Shown: positions 9,010 through 18,923, counted from the first letter of the stretch. The stretch is 64,000 nucleotides of DNA from Hyphomicrobiales bacterium (GCA_900468805.1 UEIF01000033.1:1-64000), one strand, 5' to 3'. Translations and numbers: made by a program. Notes: generated by a model from the sequence alone, not told the origin.

Positions 9010-10935
9010 ATGATCAAGCTGAAACGTCGTGCGTTTCTGGCCGGGACTTCGGCCGTTCTGATCTTGCCGGCCCTGCCGGCTTTCGCCGCCGACTACAAGG
9101 AAGCGGCCATTCTGAAAGACAAGGTTTCAAGCGGCGCGTTACCGGCCCTGAAGGACCGGCTGCCGGAAAATCCACTCGTCGTCAAGCCTGTCGAAAGCGT
9201 CGGCAAGCATGGCGGCGACTGGAATATGGCGCTTGTCGGCGGCGGCTCGCTGTCCATGCTGTTCCGCTACCAGGCCTATGAACCACTGCTGCGCTATACG
9301 CCCGACTGGTCCGGCGTGACGCTGAACGTCGCCGAAGCCTTCGATGGCAACGCGGATTCCACGGAATACACCATCCGCCTGCGCAAGGGGATGAAGTGGT
9401 CGGACGGCCAGCCCTATACCACGGCGGACGTGAAATTCTGGTACGATACTATTCTCACGGACAAGCGGGTCGCCGTGAACGGCCAAGGTCACTGGAAGAC
9501 ATCAGGCAAGCCGGCCAAGCTCGAAATCGTCGACGAACAGACGTTTAAAGTTATCTTCGCTAAACCTAACGGTATGTTTCCGTTGCAGGTCGCCTGGGCC
9601 AATAGTGATCACACGACGCGCTGCCCCAAGCATTATCTCGAGCAGTTCCATATTGACTACAATCCGAAGGCCGACGAGCTCGCCAAACAGCGCGGCTTCG
9701 AGACCTGGATCGCCGCCTTCCAGTCCGCCTCCGGCTTCCAGGATGATAATGCCTTCTTCCTGAACTCCTCGAAGAAGCCGTGCCTGCACGCCTGGATGTT
9801 TACGACTGCGCCCGGCGAGAACACCGAACGCGCCGTTGCCGAACGCAACCCCTTCTACTGGAAGGTCGATACGGAGGGTAACCAACTCCCCTACATGGAC
9901 CGCATCGTCTATCAGATGGTCGCCGATCCGCAGGTGCTGCTTTTGAAAGTCATGCAGGGCGAGATCGACCTGATGGACCAGTACATCGCAACACCGAACA
10001 ACAAGTCGGTGCTCTACGATGCGCGCGAGCAGGGCAAGTATGATTTCTACACGCTGACTTCGACCGAAGCCAACGTGATGAACTTCATCTTCAACCTCAA
10101 CCACAATGACGAGACCAAGCGAAAACTCTTCCGGAACAAGGATTTCCGTGCAGCGCTCTCCATGGCGCTCGATCGCCAGTCACTGATCGACGCCGTGCTC
10201 GTCGGCCAGGGCGCCCCTGCCCAGCCATCGATCAAGCAGGGTGATCCGCTCTACAACGAGCAGCTCGCCACGCAGTTCACGAGCTACGACGTCGACAAGG
10301 CAAACGCCATGCTCGACACGCTCATCCCGAAGCGCGACGACCAGAACTTTCGTCTGGACGACCAGGGCCGCCGCCTCACGGTGATCTTCGAAATCGACCA
10401 GGCACGCGCCGTCTTCCTCGATCTCTTCCAGCTGGTTATCCCGATGTTCCAGGCTGTCGGCATCGATGCGCAGATGCGCACCATGGACCGCTCGCTCTGG
10501 GAAACCCGCGTCCGCCAGGGCCGCGATTTCGATGCGACGGCCCATCAGTTCGGCGCCAATGGCGGTGTCGCCGCCATGCTCGACCCGCGCTACTACGTGC
10601 CGACGGATTCGAACGCCATGTACGCTCCGGCCTGGCAGCTCTGGTATCTTGACCGCAACAACGCCAACGCGGAAGAACCGCCCGAGGAAACGAAGAAGTT
10701 GCTTGAGCTCTACGACAAGCTGAAGGCGACCTCCGATCCCGCCGGCCAGCAGGAGATCATGAAACAGATCCTGCAGGGTGCTGCCGATAACTTCTATGTC
10801 TTCGGCATCTCCCAGCCGCCGGATGGCTATGGCGTCGTCAAGAACAACATGAAGAACATCACCAAGACCATGCCGAACTCCTTCGGTTGGCCGACCCCCG
10901 CTCCCACCATGCCGGAGCAGTTCTACAAGGTCTGA
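9010..10935 (+). CDS. ABC transporter substrate-binding protein, family 5 (Opp/Dpp type)
   Basis: 641 residues from the ATG at 9010, which follows GGAGGAGA. The N-terminus KRRAFLAG then a hydrophobic stretch and PAFAA suggests a Tat-type signal peptide. The mature protein has SBP_bac_5 features such as YTIRLRKGMKWSDGQPYTTADVKFWYD and FRAALSMALDRQ. At over 600 residues it matches the larger members that often bind oligosaccharides rather than peptides. Paired with two glycosidase-type genes, the ligand is more likely a glycoside or oligosaccharide; this is inference. It is the first gene of the plus-strand operon, and a strong hairpin follows its stop codon. Confidence 0.93.
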   Translation: MIKLKRRAFLAGTSAVLILPALPAFAADYKEAAILKDKVSSGALPALKDRLPENPLVVKPVESVGKHGGDWNMALVGGGSLSMLFRYQAYEPLLRYTPDWSGVTLNVAEAFDGNADSTEYTIRLRKGMKWSDGQPYTTADVKFWYDTILTDKRVAVNGQGHWKTSGKPAKLEIVDEQTFKVIFAKPNGMFPLQVAWANSDHTTRCPKHYLEQFHIDYNPKADELAKQRGFETWIAAFQSASGFQDDNAFFLNSSKKPCLHAWMFTTAPGENTERAVAERNPFYWKVDTEGNQLPYMDRIVYQMVADPQVLLLKVMQGEIDLMDQYIATPNNKSVLYDAREQGKYDFYTLTSTEANVMNFIFNLNHNDETKRKLFRNKDFRAALSMALDRQSLIDAVLVGQGAPAQPSIKQGDPLYNEQLATQFTSYDVDKANAMLDTLIPKRDDQNFRLDDQGRRLTVIFEIDQARAVFLDLFQLVIPMFQAVGIDAQMRTMDRSLWETRVRQGRDFDATAHQFGANGGVAAMLDPRYYVPTDSNAMYAPAWQLWYLDRNNANAEEPPEETKKLLELYDKLKATSDPAGQQEIMKQILQGAADNFYVFGISQPPDGYGVVKNNMKNITKTMPNSFGWPTPAPTMPEQFYKV

Positions 10936-10962
10936 TGGCCTGCAAAATGATGATGCATTCCA

Positions 10963-10987
10963 GGCGCCGGCTTTATCGGCCGGCGCC
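10963..10987 (+). terminator. Intercistronic hairpin after the binding-protein gene
   Basis: A perfect 9-bp GC-rich stem, GGCGCCGGC and GCCGGCGCC, with a 7-nt loop, 27 bp after the stop codon. No T-run follows directly. Hairpins here often protect the abundant binding-protein transcript and reduce read-through. Confidence 0.5.
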
Positions 10988-11013
10988 AAGGCCCCTCTTT
11001 TGCCAATGATTGG

Positions 11014-13131
11014 ATGAAGACGATGCTCGACGCCAGAAGACAGAATACCGACACGCTGCGCACGCCGGACTGGTTCAAGACCGCAACGCGCTGGACCCAG
11101 CTCACCTTCGTGGAAGACGATCCGGAAAAATACGATCCGGCCTTTTGGGTCGATGTCTTCAAGCGCACGAAATCCAATGCCGTATGCCTGAGCGCCGGCG
11201 GCTATATCGCCTATTATCCAAGCGAAGTACCTTACCACTATGTGAGCAAATATCTTGGTGATAAGGATATATTCGGCGCGCTCGTCGATGCCGCCCGCAA
11301 GCTCGACATGCATGTCATGGCCCGCGTCGATCCGCACGCGATCCACGACGATGCTGCAAAAGCTCATCCGGAATGGGTGATGATCAACGCCGACGGCACG
11401 CCGCGCCGTCACTGGGCCTATCCCGATGTCTGGGTCACCAATGCCTATGGCGACTACAACACCGTCTTCATGCCCGAAGTCGTCAAGGAAATCGTCCGCA
11501 AATACGATATCGATGCCGTCTTCGCCAATCGCTGGCAGGGCCACGGCGTCGACTATAGCGAAGACAGCGCACGCCGTTTCAAGGATATGTTCGGCCACGC
11601 CCTGCCGAAAAAGGCGGATGCTGATGATCCCGCCTGGCAGGCCTGGCTGCAATGGCGCCGCCGCGTGCTGACTGACATGATCGCCCAGTGGGACGATGCG
11701 GTCAAAGCGATCCGCCCGCATGCGAGCTTCATCCCGAATATGGGCGGCGCCTCGCTGATGGAATTCGACCTCTCGGTCATCGCCAAACATTGCCCCTTCC
11801 TCGTCGTCGACCATCAGGGCCGCAAAGGCCTCGAACTCGGCTGGTCCGCCGGCCGCAACGGCAAGCGCATCCGCGCCACCTTCCCCGATCGCCCGGTCGT
11901 GCTCATCACCTCGATCGGCCCGGAAGAAGAATATCGCTGGAAGGATGCCGTCACCTCCGGCGAGGAAATGCAGCTCTGGATCAATGACGGCACGGCCCAT
12001 GGCCTCTATGCTTGGTTCACCAAGTTCAACGGCGTCGTGCCGGACAAGCGCTGGGTAGAACCGGTCGCCGACGCCTTTGCACTGCAGGCAGCCGTCGAGC
12101 CGGTTCTCGAAAGTATGCAGCCGACAGCCGAAATCGCCGTCGTTGATCCTTCGACCACCCTTCGCCACTGGGCGCCGGAAGAACGGCACAATGCCGAGAA
12201 ACATGATCTCGGCTTCTATCACGCGCTCGTCGAAGCCCGCCTGCCCTTCGAGCTTCTCTCGGATCAAGTCCTGACCAAGGAAAATCTCGACCGTTTCAAG
12301 GTAATCATCCTCGCCAACGCTTCCTGCCTTTCGGATGCGCAGAACGAGGCGATCCGCGGCTATGTCGAACGTGGCGGCAGCGTCGTCGCTTCCTACGAAA
12401 CCTCACTCCGCGATGAATTCGGCAAGAAACGCAACGAATTCGGCCTTTCGGATGTGCTGGGCGCCAAGTTCGTTTCCGGCCCGCGCGGCATCGTCAAGAA
12501 CACCTATGTGGCACTGTCAGGCGATCATCCTCTCAACCAGGGCTACGAAGGCGCCGAGCGCATCATGGGCGGCACTCGCCTCATCCATGCCGATGCAATA
12601 GACAATGCGACGACACCCTTCCTCTATGTGCCCGATTTCCCGGACCTGCCGATGGAGGAAGTCTATCCGCGCAAAGCTCCTGAAGGCGCCGGCGTGATCG
12701 CCCGCGAAACCGGCAAGGGCGGCCGCACGGTCTATATTCCCTGGAATATCGGCGAGATCTTCTGGGAAGTCTTCGCCGTCGACCACGGAAAGCTGATTGC
12801 CAATGCCGTCAGCTGGGCGCTCGGCAAGACCTCGCGCGTCACGGTCGAAGGTCCCGGCGTCATCGATATGGCACTGCGCGACAGTGCCGAAGGTATCGCG
12901 GTCAGTCTCTTCAACCTCACCAACCCGATGATGATGAAGGGGCCGATACGCGAAAATTACCCTCTGGCGGCCCAGACGGTTTCAGTGGAAATTCCTCAGG
13001 GCAAGTCGGTCGCCAAGGCATGGCTCACCGTTACCGACCGCGCCGCAAACTTCAGCGTCAAGGATGGCCGCGCACAGGTGGAAGTGCCTGATATCGAGCG
13101 GCTGGAGGTTCTGCACCTCACCTGGAAATGA
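11014..13131 (+). CDS. Putative glycoside hydrolase (GHL6-like catalytic region plus beta-galactosidase-trimerisation-like domain)
   Basis: 705 residues with no signal peptide. The N-terminal half (about 20-370) looks like a TIM barrel of the hypothetical glycosyl hydrolase 6 type, with MHVMARVDPHAIHDD, HPEWVMINADGTPRRHW and DIDAVFANRWQGHG. The middle (about 385-590) resembles the GATase-like trimerisation domain of GH42 enzymes, for example FKVIILANASCLSDAQNEAI and GGSVVASYETSL. A beta-sandwich-like tail follows. The catalytic residues cannot be assigned by eye. It lies between an importer's binding protein and its permeases, so it probably works on the imported substrate in the cytosol. ATGs at 11014 and 11023 are both possible starts. 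The GHL6 assignment is from motif memory. Confidence 0.7.
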   Translation: MKTMLDARRQNTDTLRTPDWFKTATRWTQLTFVEDDPEKYDPAFWVDVFKRTKSNAVCLSAGGYIAYYPSEVPYHYVSKYLGDKDIFGALVDAARKLDMHVMARVDPHAIHDDAAKAHPEWVMINADGTPRRHWAYPDVWVTNAYGDYNTVFMPEVVKEIVRKYDIDAVFANRWQGHGVDYSEDSARRFKDMFGHALPKKADADDPAWQAWLQWRRRVLTDMIAQWDDAVKAIRPHASFIPNMGGASLMEFDLSVIAKHCPFLVVDHQGRKGLELGWSAGRNGKRIRATFPDRPVVLITSIGPEEEYRWKDAVTSGEEMQLWINDGTAHGLYAWFTKFNGVVPDKRWVEPVADAFALQAAVEPVLESMQPTAEIAVVDPSTTLRHWAPEERHNAEKHDLGFYHALVEARLPFELLSDQVLTKENLDRFKVIILANASCLSDAQNEAIRGYVERGGSVVASYETSLRDEFGKKRNEFGLSDVLGAKFVSGPRGIVKNTYVALSGDHPLNQGYEGAERIMGGTRLIHADAIDNATTPFLYVPDFPDLPMEEVYPRKAPEGAGVIARETGKGGRTVYIPWNIGEIFWEVFAVDHGKLIANAVSWALGKTSRVTVEGPGVIDMALRDSAEGIAVSLFNLTNPMMMKGPIRENYPLAAQTVSVEIPQGKSVAKAWLTVTDRAANFSVKDGRAQVEVPDIERLEVLHLTWK

Positions 13132-13237
13132 GGTGTCGAGACAGGGAGGAGCGTTTTCGGCCTGGAGGGGCCGAAAGCGGATGGAGATCCGAAGGAAGCG
13201 CCTGACGGGCGCTCTCAACGGGAGGAGAAACATTCCG

Positions 13238-14224
13238 ATGCTTGGCTATATCTTCAAGCGCGTGCTCTACATGATCCCGACCCTGTTCGGCATGTCGCTG
13301 ATCTCGTTCCTGATCATCCAGCTGCCGCCGGGTGATTACCTGACCTCGATGATCGCGACGATGAGCGACAGCGGCCAGGCTGTCGATCCCGCGCAGATCG
13401 AGCGGCTGAAAGAGATCTACGGCTTCGACGACCCCTTCTATATCCAGTATCTGAGGTGGATATGGGGCATTGTCAGCCGCGGCGATTTCGGCTGGTCCTT
13501 CGAGTGGAACCAGCCAGTCTCCGGTCTCATCTGGGCACGCATGGGTTCAACGCTGGTGATTTCACTCCTGAGCCTGCTCTTCGTCTGGGTCGTCGCCCTG
13601 CCGATCGGCATCTATTCGGCCGTACGGCGCCACTCGATCAGCGACCACGTCTTCACCTTTTTCGGCTTCATCGGCCTTGCGGTACCGAACTTCATCCTGG
13701 CGCTGACATTGATGTATGTCGCCTACCGCTACCTCGGCCAGAGCGTCGGCGGCCTCAACTCCCCCGAATTTGCCGAAGCACCCTGGAGCCTCGCCAAGGT
13801 CAGCGATTTCCTCGCCCATCTCTGGATACCGATCATCATCATCGGCGCCTCGGGCACCGCCGCCATGATCCGCATCCTGCGCGCCAACCTGACGGACGAG
13901 CTGCACAAGCCCTATGTCATCACCGCTCGCGCCAAGGGCCTGCCGGAATACAAGGTGATCCTCAAATATCCAGTGCGCATAGCGCTGAACCCCTTCGTCT
14001 CGGCGATCGGCTGGGTGCTACCCCATCTCGTCTCCGGCGTGACAATTACCGCCATCGTCCTGAACCTGCCGACCGCAGGTCCCCTGCTTTTCCGCGCGCT
14101 GGTCTCGCAGGACATGTATCTCGCCGGCAGCTTCATCCTGCTGCTCTCGGCACTCACCCTCGTCGGCATGCTCCTGTCGGACCTGCTGCTTGCGCTGCTC
14201 GATCCGCGCATCCGGTTCAATTGA
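13238..14224 (+). CDS. ABC transporter permease, DppB type
   Basis: 328 residues from the ATG at 13238, preceded by GGAGGAG. The N-terminus LGYIFKRVLYMIPTLFGMSLISF and the PPGDY segment are typical of the OppB/DppB permease. The EAA-type cytoplasmic loop reads ITARAKGLPEYKVILKYPVRIALNP. It forms the membrane channel with the next gene. A longer upstream frame exists, but it has no good ribosome site and an atypical N-terminus. Two hairpins lie in the gap before it (about 13152-13180 and 13199-13214). Confidence 0.93.
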   Translation: MLGYIFKRVLYMIPTLFGMSLISFLIIQLPPGDYLTSMIATMSDSGQAVDPAQIERLKEIYGFDDPFYIQYLRWIWGIVSRGDFGWSFEWNQPVSGLIWARMGSTLVISLLSLLFVWVVALPIGIYSAVRRHSISDHVFTFFGFIGLAVPNFILALTLMYVAYRYLGQSVGGLNSPEFAEAPWSLAKVSDFLAHLWIPIIIIGASGTAAMIRILRANLTDELHKPYVITARAKGLPEYKVILKYPVRIALNPFVSAIGWVLPHLVSGVTITAIVLNLPTAGPLLFRALVSQDMYLAGSFILLLSALTLVGMLLSDLLLALLDPRIRFN

Positions 14225-14234
14225 GGAGGCGCCG

Positions 14235-15422
14235 ATGACGCACGAAACATTCGGAACTCACACCGGCCCCTTGCATGTCGTCGCCGACGGCCCTTCGATC
14301 AGCCCGCTGAAACAGGGCAAGACAGTCTCGACTGCCGCCATCGGCCCGTGGCGGTTGATCGCGGGCAAGCTGATCCGACAGAAGGTGGCAATGGTCGCCG
14401 GCGCGATCATTCTCTTCCTCTATCTCGTCGGCCTCTTCGCCGAGTTCCTGGCGCCTTCGCTGCCCGCGATCTCCAAGCCGCAATATACCTACGCCCCGCC
14501 GCAGGGTTTCAGCTTCTTCGTGGAGAAACCTGATGGTAGCTCGGAATTCAATTTCCATGTGAAGGGCTACAAGGTGGAGATCGACAAGGTGGCGCTCAGG
14601 CGCACTTTCGTGGTCGATGACACCAAGGTCGTACCGATCGGCTTCTTCGTCAAAGGCCCGGCCTACAAACTCTGGGGCCTGATCCCGATGACCACCCGTT
14701 TCATCGGGCCGATCAACCTCAATGATCCTATGTACCTGCTCGGTGCTGACCGCCTCGGCCGCGACGTTCTCACCCGCCTGATCTACGGCACCCGCATTTC
14801 CATGTCGATCGGGCTCGTCGGCGTCGCCATGTCGCTTGTGCTCGGCGTCGTGCTCGGCTCCATCTCCGGCTTCTACGGCGGCTGGGTGGATACGCTGATC
14901 CAGCGCATCATCGAAGTTGTCAGTGCCATGCCGACCATCCCGCTCTGGCTCGGTCTTGCAGCGGCGATCCCGCTCACATGGTCGCCCGTCAACGTCTACT
15001 TCGTCATCACCATCATCGTCTCGCTGCTAGGCTGGACCAGTCTTGCCCGCGAAGTGCGCGGCCGTTTCCTGGCGCTGCGCAGCGAGGATTTCGTCACCGC
15101 CGCCAAGCTCGACGGGTCGAGCGAGGCGCGGCTGATCTTCCGCCATATCCTGCCGTCGCTCACGAGCCACATTCTTGCGGTCGTCACCCTCGCAGTACCG
15201 ACGATGATCGTTGCCGAAACCTCGCTCTCTTTCCTCGGCATCGGCCTCAAGCCGCCGGTCGTCAGTTGGGGTGTGCTGCTGCAGGACGCCCAGAATATCC
15301 GCACGGTCGCGACCGCCCCATGGCTGCTGATCTGGCCGTCTCTGGCAGTCGTCATTGCCGTCCTGTCCTTCAACTTCTTCGGCGACGGCCTGCGCGATGC
15401 AGCCGATCCCTATGACAATTGA
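14235..15422 (+). CDS. ABC transporter permease, DppC type
   Basis: 395 residues from the ATG at 14235 with GAGGAGG 5 nt upstream. TM1 (about 52-75) is followed by an approximately 85-residue segment containing YTYAPPQGFSFFVEKPDGS before the LGADRLGRDVLTRLIYGTR motif. This makes it longer than the usual 280-300 residues of DppC and is common in saccharide-linked Opp systems. The EAA loop is AKLDGSSEARLIFRHILPS. It is the partner of the upstream permease and lies 10 nt after it. Confidence 0.93.
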   Translation: MTHETFGTHTGPLHVVADGPSISPLKQGKTVSTAAIGPWRLIAGKLIRQKVAMVAGAIILFLYLVGLFAEFLAPSLPAISKPQYTYAPPQGFSFFVEKPDGSSEFNFHVKGYKVEIDKVALRRTFVVDDTKVVPIGFFVKGPAYKLWGLIPMTTRFIGPINLNDPMYLLGADRLGRDVLTRLIYGTRISMSIGLVGVAMSLVLGVVLGSISGFYGGWVDTLIQRIIEVVSAMPTIPLWLGLAAAIPLTWSPVNVYFVITIIVSLLGWTSLAREVRGRFLALRSEDFVTAAKLDGSSEARLIFRHILPSLTSHILAVVTLAVPTMIVAETSLSFLGIGLKPPVVSWGVLLQDAQNIRTVATAPWLLIWPSLAVVIAVLSFNFFGDGLRDAADPYDN

Positions 15423-15432
15423 GGAGGAAGCC

Positions 15433-17142
15433 ATGACCGATCTTCCCGATGACGTCGTCCTCTCGGTTGAAAACCTCTCGATCGATTTCCGCCTGCGCAC
15501 GCATATCCTGCACGCCGTCGAAGATGTGAGCTTCCAGCTCAAGCGCGGCCAGACGCTCTGCTTGGTCGGCGAAAGCGGCTCGGGCAAGAGTGTCACCGCC
15601 CGCTCGCTGCTGCAGATCGTCGACAAGCCCGGCACGATCGTCGGTGGCCGTATCCTGCTGCGCAACGGCAGCGAGATCACCGACATCGCCACCCTTGCCC
15701 CCGGCAGCCGCGCCATGCGGGAGATCCGCGGACGGCGCATCGGCCTGATCTTCCAGGAGCCGATGAGCTCGCTCTCGCCGGTCCACACGATCGGTTCGCA
15801 GATCGTCGAGGCGGTCCGCCTGCACAGCAATCTCGACAAGAAGGCGGCACGCGCCCGCATGGTCGAGCTGCTGAGGCAGGTCGAAATCCCCAATCCCGAC
15901 AAGATGGCCGACCGCTATACGTTCGAGTTTTCCGGCGGCATGCGCCAGCGCGCCATGATCGCCATGGCGCTAGCCGGCAATCCGGATATCCTGATCGCCG
16001 ACGAGCCGACCACCGCCCTCGACGTGACGACACAGGCTGAAATCCTCGATCTCATCAAGCGCCTGCAGGTCGATCGCGGCATGGCGATGCTGCTCATTAC
16101 CCATGACATGGGCGTCGTCGCCGAAGTGGCCGACGACGTCGCCGTCATGCGCTTCGGCCATATCGTCGAGCGCGGCCCCGTCGATGCCATCTACCACGCC
16201 GCTACCCATCCCTATACGCGCCAGCTGCTGGCCTCGACAGTGAAGCTGACGCATCATGTCGAAGGCAGGCAGCCGGCAATCGCCCTGTCGTCCGAGGCAC
16301 CAAAGCCGATCCTGTCGGTGCGCAATCTCGGCAAAACCTTCGGCTGGCACGGTAATGCCAACACGATGCGCGCCGTCGACGACGCCAATTTCGATCTCTA
16401 TCCCGGGGAGAACCTCGGCATCGTCGGCGAAAGCGGTTCCGGTAAGACGACACTCGGCCGCCTGATCCTTCGCACCGTCGAACCGACGACCGGCACCGTC
16501 CTCTACCGCGGCAAGGATGGCGGCGAGACCGACGTCACCAAGCTCGGCAAGAAGGAGCTGCGCAACTTCCACCGCGAAGTCCGCCTCGTCTTCCAGGATC
16601 CTTTCGCCTCGCTCAACCCGCGGATGACCGTCAAGGAAGTGATCGCCGATCCACTCATCGTCAACGGCCTTGCCAAAGGCAAAGCGCTGGAAGATCGCGT
16701 TGCCGAACTGATGCGCCTCGTCGGCCTCGATCCGATGGGCATGGAGCGTTATCCGCACGCCTTTTCCGGCGGCCAGCGCCAGCGCATCGGCATCGCCCGC
16801 TCACTCGCGCTCGATCCGCGCATCATCATCGCCGATGAAGCGACCTCGGCGCTCGACGTCTCCATTCGCAGCCAGATCCTCGACCTGCTGCTCGACATCC
16901 GCCAGCGGCTGAACCTGAGCTTCATCTTCATCTCCCATGATATTTCCGTGGTACGCTATTTCTGCGACCGCGTGGCCGTCATGCATCGCGGCAAGATCGT
17001 CGAACTCGGCGAAGCCGAGCAGATCTGCACCGCGCCGCAGGAAGCCTATACGAAGAGCCTCATTTCAGCCGTTCCCAATCCCGACCCACGCGACAAGCGC
17101 ATGCTGCACCGGCATCGTTTCGTCGCCCCCGCCAATGCTTGA
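15433..17142 (+). CDS. ABC transporter ATP-binding protein, fused DppD-DppF type
   Basis: 569 residues from the ATG at 15433, preceded by GAGGAGGAAG. It has two complete nucleotide-binding domains. Domain 1 has Walker A GESGSGKSVTARSLL, signature FSGGMRQR and Walker B LIADEPTTALD. Domain 2 has GESGSGKTTLGRLI, FSGGQRQRIGIARSL and IIADEATSALDVS. Each domain ends in an oligopeptide-transporter C-terminal segment. A single fused protein replaces the usual two subunits and energises the permease pair just upstream. The second Walker B has DEA where DEP is common, which is unlikely to affect activity. Confidence 0.95.
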   Translation: MTDLPDDVVLSVENLSIDFRLRTHILHAVEDVSFQLKRGQTLCLVGESGSGKSVTARSLLQIVDKPGTIVGGRILLRNGSEITDIATLAPGSRAMREIRGRRIGLIFQEPMSSLSPVHTIGSQIVEAVRLHSNLDKKAARARMVELLRQVEIPNPDKMADRYTFEFSGGMRQRAMIAMALAGNPDILIADEPTTALDVTTQAEILDLIKRLQVDRGMAMLLITHDMGVVAEVADDVAVMRFGHIVERGPVDAIYHAATHPYTRQLLASTVKLTHHVEGRQPAIALSSEAPKPILSVRNLGKTFGWHGNANTMRAVDDANFDLYPGENLGIVGESGSGKTTLGRLILRTVEPTTGTVLYRGKDGGETDVTKLGKKELRNFHREVRLVFQDPFASLNPRMTVKEVIADPLIVNGLAKGKALEDRVAELMRLVGLDPMGMERYPHAFSGGQRQRIGIARSLALDPRIIIADEATSALDVSIRSQILDLLLDIRQRLNLSFIFISHDISVVRYFCDRVAVMHRGKIVELGEAEQICTAPQEAYTKSLISAVPNPDPRDKRMLHRHRFVAPANA

Positions 17143-17152
17143 AGGTGTTCCA

Positions 17153-17932
17153 GTGCCGAAATTCTCCGCCAATCTTTCTTTTCTCTATCAGGATCTCTCC
17201 TTCCTGGACCGTTTTGCGGCTGCCGCCAAGGACGGCTTCGGTGCGCTCGAATATCTCGGGCCCTATGCCGAGCCGAAGGAAAAGGTCGCCAATGCGCTCC
17301 AGGCAAACGGTCTGAAACAGGCGCTCTTCAACGTGCCCTCGGGTGACTGGGCCGGCGGCGAGCGCGGCATCGCCTGCCTGCCGGATCGTATCGAGGAATT
17401 CCGCAACGGCATCTCGCTCGCCCTCGATTACGCCAAGGCGCTCGCCTGCCCGCAGGTCAACGTCATCTCAGGGCTCGTGCCAAAGGGAGCCGATCTCGAG
17501 ACGCTGGAAAAGGTGCTGGTTGAAAATCTGAAATATGCCGCGGAGCGCACTGCCGATGCCGGCGTGAAACTGCTGATCGAGCCCATCAACCTGCGTGATA
17601 TTCCGGGCTTCTTCCTGTCGAGCACCAATCACGCCGAACGCATCCTCGAAAAGGTCGGCTCCGACAATCTCTACATCCAGTATGATTTCTACCACATGCA
17701 GATCATGCAGGGCGACCTGATCCCGACCTTCACGCGGCTGAAGGACCGGATCGCCCACGTACAGATCGCCGACAATCCCGGCCGCAATGAACCCGGCACG
17801 GGCGAGATCAATTACGGCTTCATCCTCTCCGAACTCGACCGCCTCGGTTACGACGGCTGGGTGGGCTGCGAATATAAGCCGAAGGCCGGCACCAGCGAGG
17901 GGCTTGGCTGGATGAAACCCTATCGGAAGTGA
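17153..17932 (+). CDS. Hydroxypyruvate isomerase (copy 2)
   Basis: 259 residues from GTG 17153, which follows GAAGG and gives the family-typical start PKFSANLSFLYQD. An in-frame ATG at 17135 would overlap the ATPase gene by 8 nt. The metal-site residues are in IEPINLRDIPG, IQYDFYHMQIMQGD, HVQIADNPGRNEPGTGEI and CEYKPKAGT, a complete Hyi signature. The enzyme interconverts hydroxypyruvate and tartronate semialdehyde. The next gene is the matching reductase, so the pair should turn either compound into D-glycerate. It matches canonical Hyi better than copy 1 does. Confidence 0.92.
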   Translation: MPKFSANLSFLYQDLSFLDRFAAAAKDGFGALEYLGPYAEPKEKVANALQANGLKQALFNVPSGDWAGGERGIACLPDRIEEFRNGISLALDYAKALACPQVNVISGLVPKGADLETLEKVLVENLKYAAERTADAGVKLLIEPINLRDIPGFFLSSTNHAERILEKVGSDNLYIQYDFYHMQIMQGDLIPTFTRLKDRIAHVQIADNPGRNEPGTGEINYGFILSELDRLGYDGWVGCEYKPKAGTSEGLGWMKPYRK

Positions 17933-17939
17933 GCGTGAC

Positions 17940-18815
17940 ATGAATATCGGTTTTATCGGACTGGGCGTCATGGGCCGCCCGATGGCGGAACATCTGATCG
18001 ATGCCGGCCACACGCTGCATCTGAGCCGCGTGAAGGACGCTTCGCAGCATCTCATCACCAAGGGCGGCAAGGCTGCCCATAGCGCCAAGGCTGTTGCCGA
18101 GGCCTCCGACATCATCATCCTGATGCTGCCGGATACGCCCGATGTCGAGGCGGTGCTCTTCGGCGAGAACGGTGTGGCCTCCGGCCTGTCGGCGGGCAAG
18201 CTCGTCATCGACATGAGCTCGATCTCGCCGGTTGCCACCAAGGATTTTGCCAGGCGCATCGAAGCGCTCGGCTGCGATTATGTCGATGCTCCGGTCTCCG
18301 GCGGCGAAGTCGGCGCCAAGGCCGCCTCGCTGACCATCATGATCGGCGGCAAGGAAGAGGCCTTCGAGCGTGCCCGCCCGCTCTTCGAAAAGATGGGCAA
18401 GAACATCACGCTGGTCGGCGGCGTCGGCGACGGCCAGACGGCCAAGGTCGCAAACCAGATCATCGTCGGCCTGACGATCGAAGCGGTTTCCGAAGCACTG
18501 CTCTTCGCTAAGCGGGCCGGCGCCGATCCGGCCAAGGTGCGGGCAGCCCTGATGGGTGGTTTTGCCGCCTCGCGCATTCTTGAGGTCCATGGCGAGCGCA
18601 TGGTCAAGGAGACCTTCGAACCGGGCTTCCGCATCCGCCTGCACCGCAAGGACATGACGCTTGCAGTTGACGCCGCCCGCGCGCTCGATCTTTCGCTGCC
18701 GAATACGGCTGCCACCCAGCAACTCATGAATGCCGCTGTTGCCAACGGCGACGGCGAACGTGACCATTCCGCCCTCATCCGGACGCTCGAACTCCTCGCC
18801 GGAGGACCGCGCTAG
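17940..18815 (+). CDS. glxR: 2-hydroxy-3-oxopropionate (tartronate semialdehyde) reductase
   Basis: A 291-residue beta-hydroxyacid dehydrogenase. The N-terminal dinucleotide motif is GFIGLGVMG, the substrate-binding signature DAPVSGGEVGAKAASLTIMIGG lies near residues 118-139, and the catalytic Lys is in GDGQTAKVANQ. It reduces tartronate semialdehyde to D-glycerate with NAD(P)H. It starts 7 nt after the hydroxypyruvate isomerase stop codon, a classic gene pair. GarR and GlxR cannot be told apart by eye, and a 3-hydroxyisobutyrate dehydrogenase is the main alternative. Confidence 0.88.
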   Translation: MNIGFIGLGVMGRPMAEHLIDAGHTLHLSRVKDASQHLITKGGKAAHSAKAVAEASDIIILMLPDTPDVEAVLFGENGVASGLSAGKLVIDMSSISPVATKDFARRIEALGCDYVDAPVSGGEVGAKAASLTIMIGGKEEAFERARPLFEKMGKNITLVGGVGDGQTAKVANQIIVGLTIEAVSEALLFAKRAGADPAKVRAALMGGFAASRILEVHGERMVKETFEPGFRIRLHRKDMTLAVDAARALDLSLPNTAATQQLMNAAVANGDGERDHSALIRTLELLAGGPR

Positions 18816-18891
18816 ATCAGGACCCTTTAGACCCACCGGACACCATCTTCGATTGCCTCCTGCCGGAACCTTTTCTCCGGACGGCGAAGCC

Positions 18892-18903
18892 ATGTCCGGA
18901 CAT
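18892..18903. promoter_or_regulatory. 12-bp perfect palindrome before the GH42 gene
   Basis: ATGTCCGGACAT is self-complementary and lies 20 bp before the GH42 start codon, just upstream of its AGAAGGA ribosome site. It could be an operator or a small mRNA hairpin. No regulator can be assigned. Confidence 0.3.
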
Positions 18904-18923
18904 CGATAGAGAAGGACAAGACA

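Noticed and set aside
10180..12267. A 695-codon minus-strand open frame spanning the binding-protein and glycosidase genes
   Set aside because: It lies wholly opposite two well-supported genes and crosses their junction. Composition is the Asp/Gly/Arg/Val-rich pattern of GC-rich antisense frames, with no recognisable family.
13064..13237. Extended start of the DppB-type permease overlapping the glycosidase gene
   Set aside because: The added residues are unlike any permease N-terminus, and GGAGGAG precedes the ATG at 13238.
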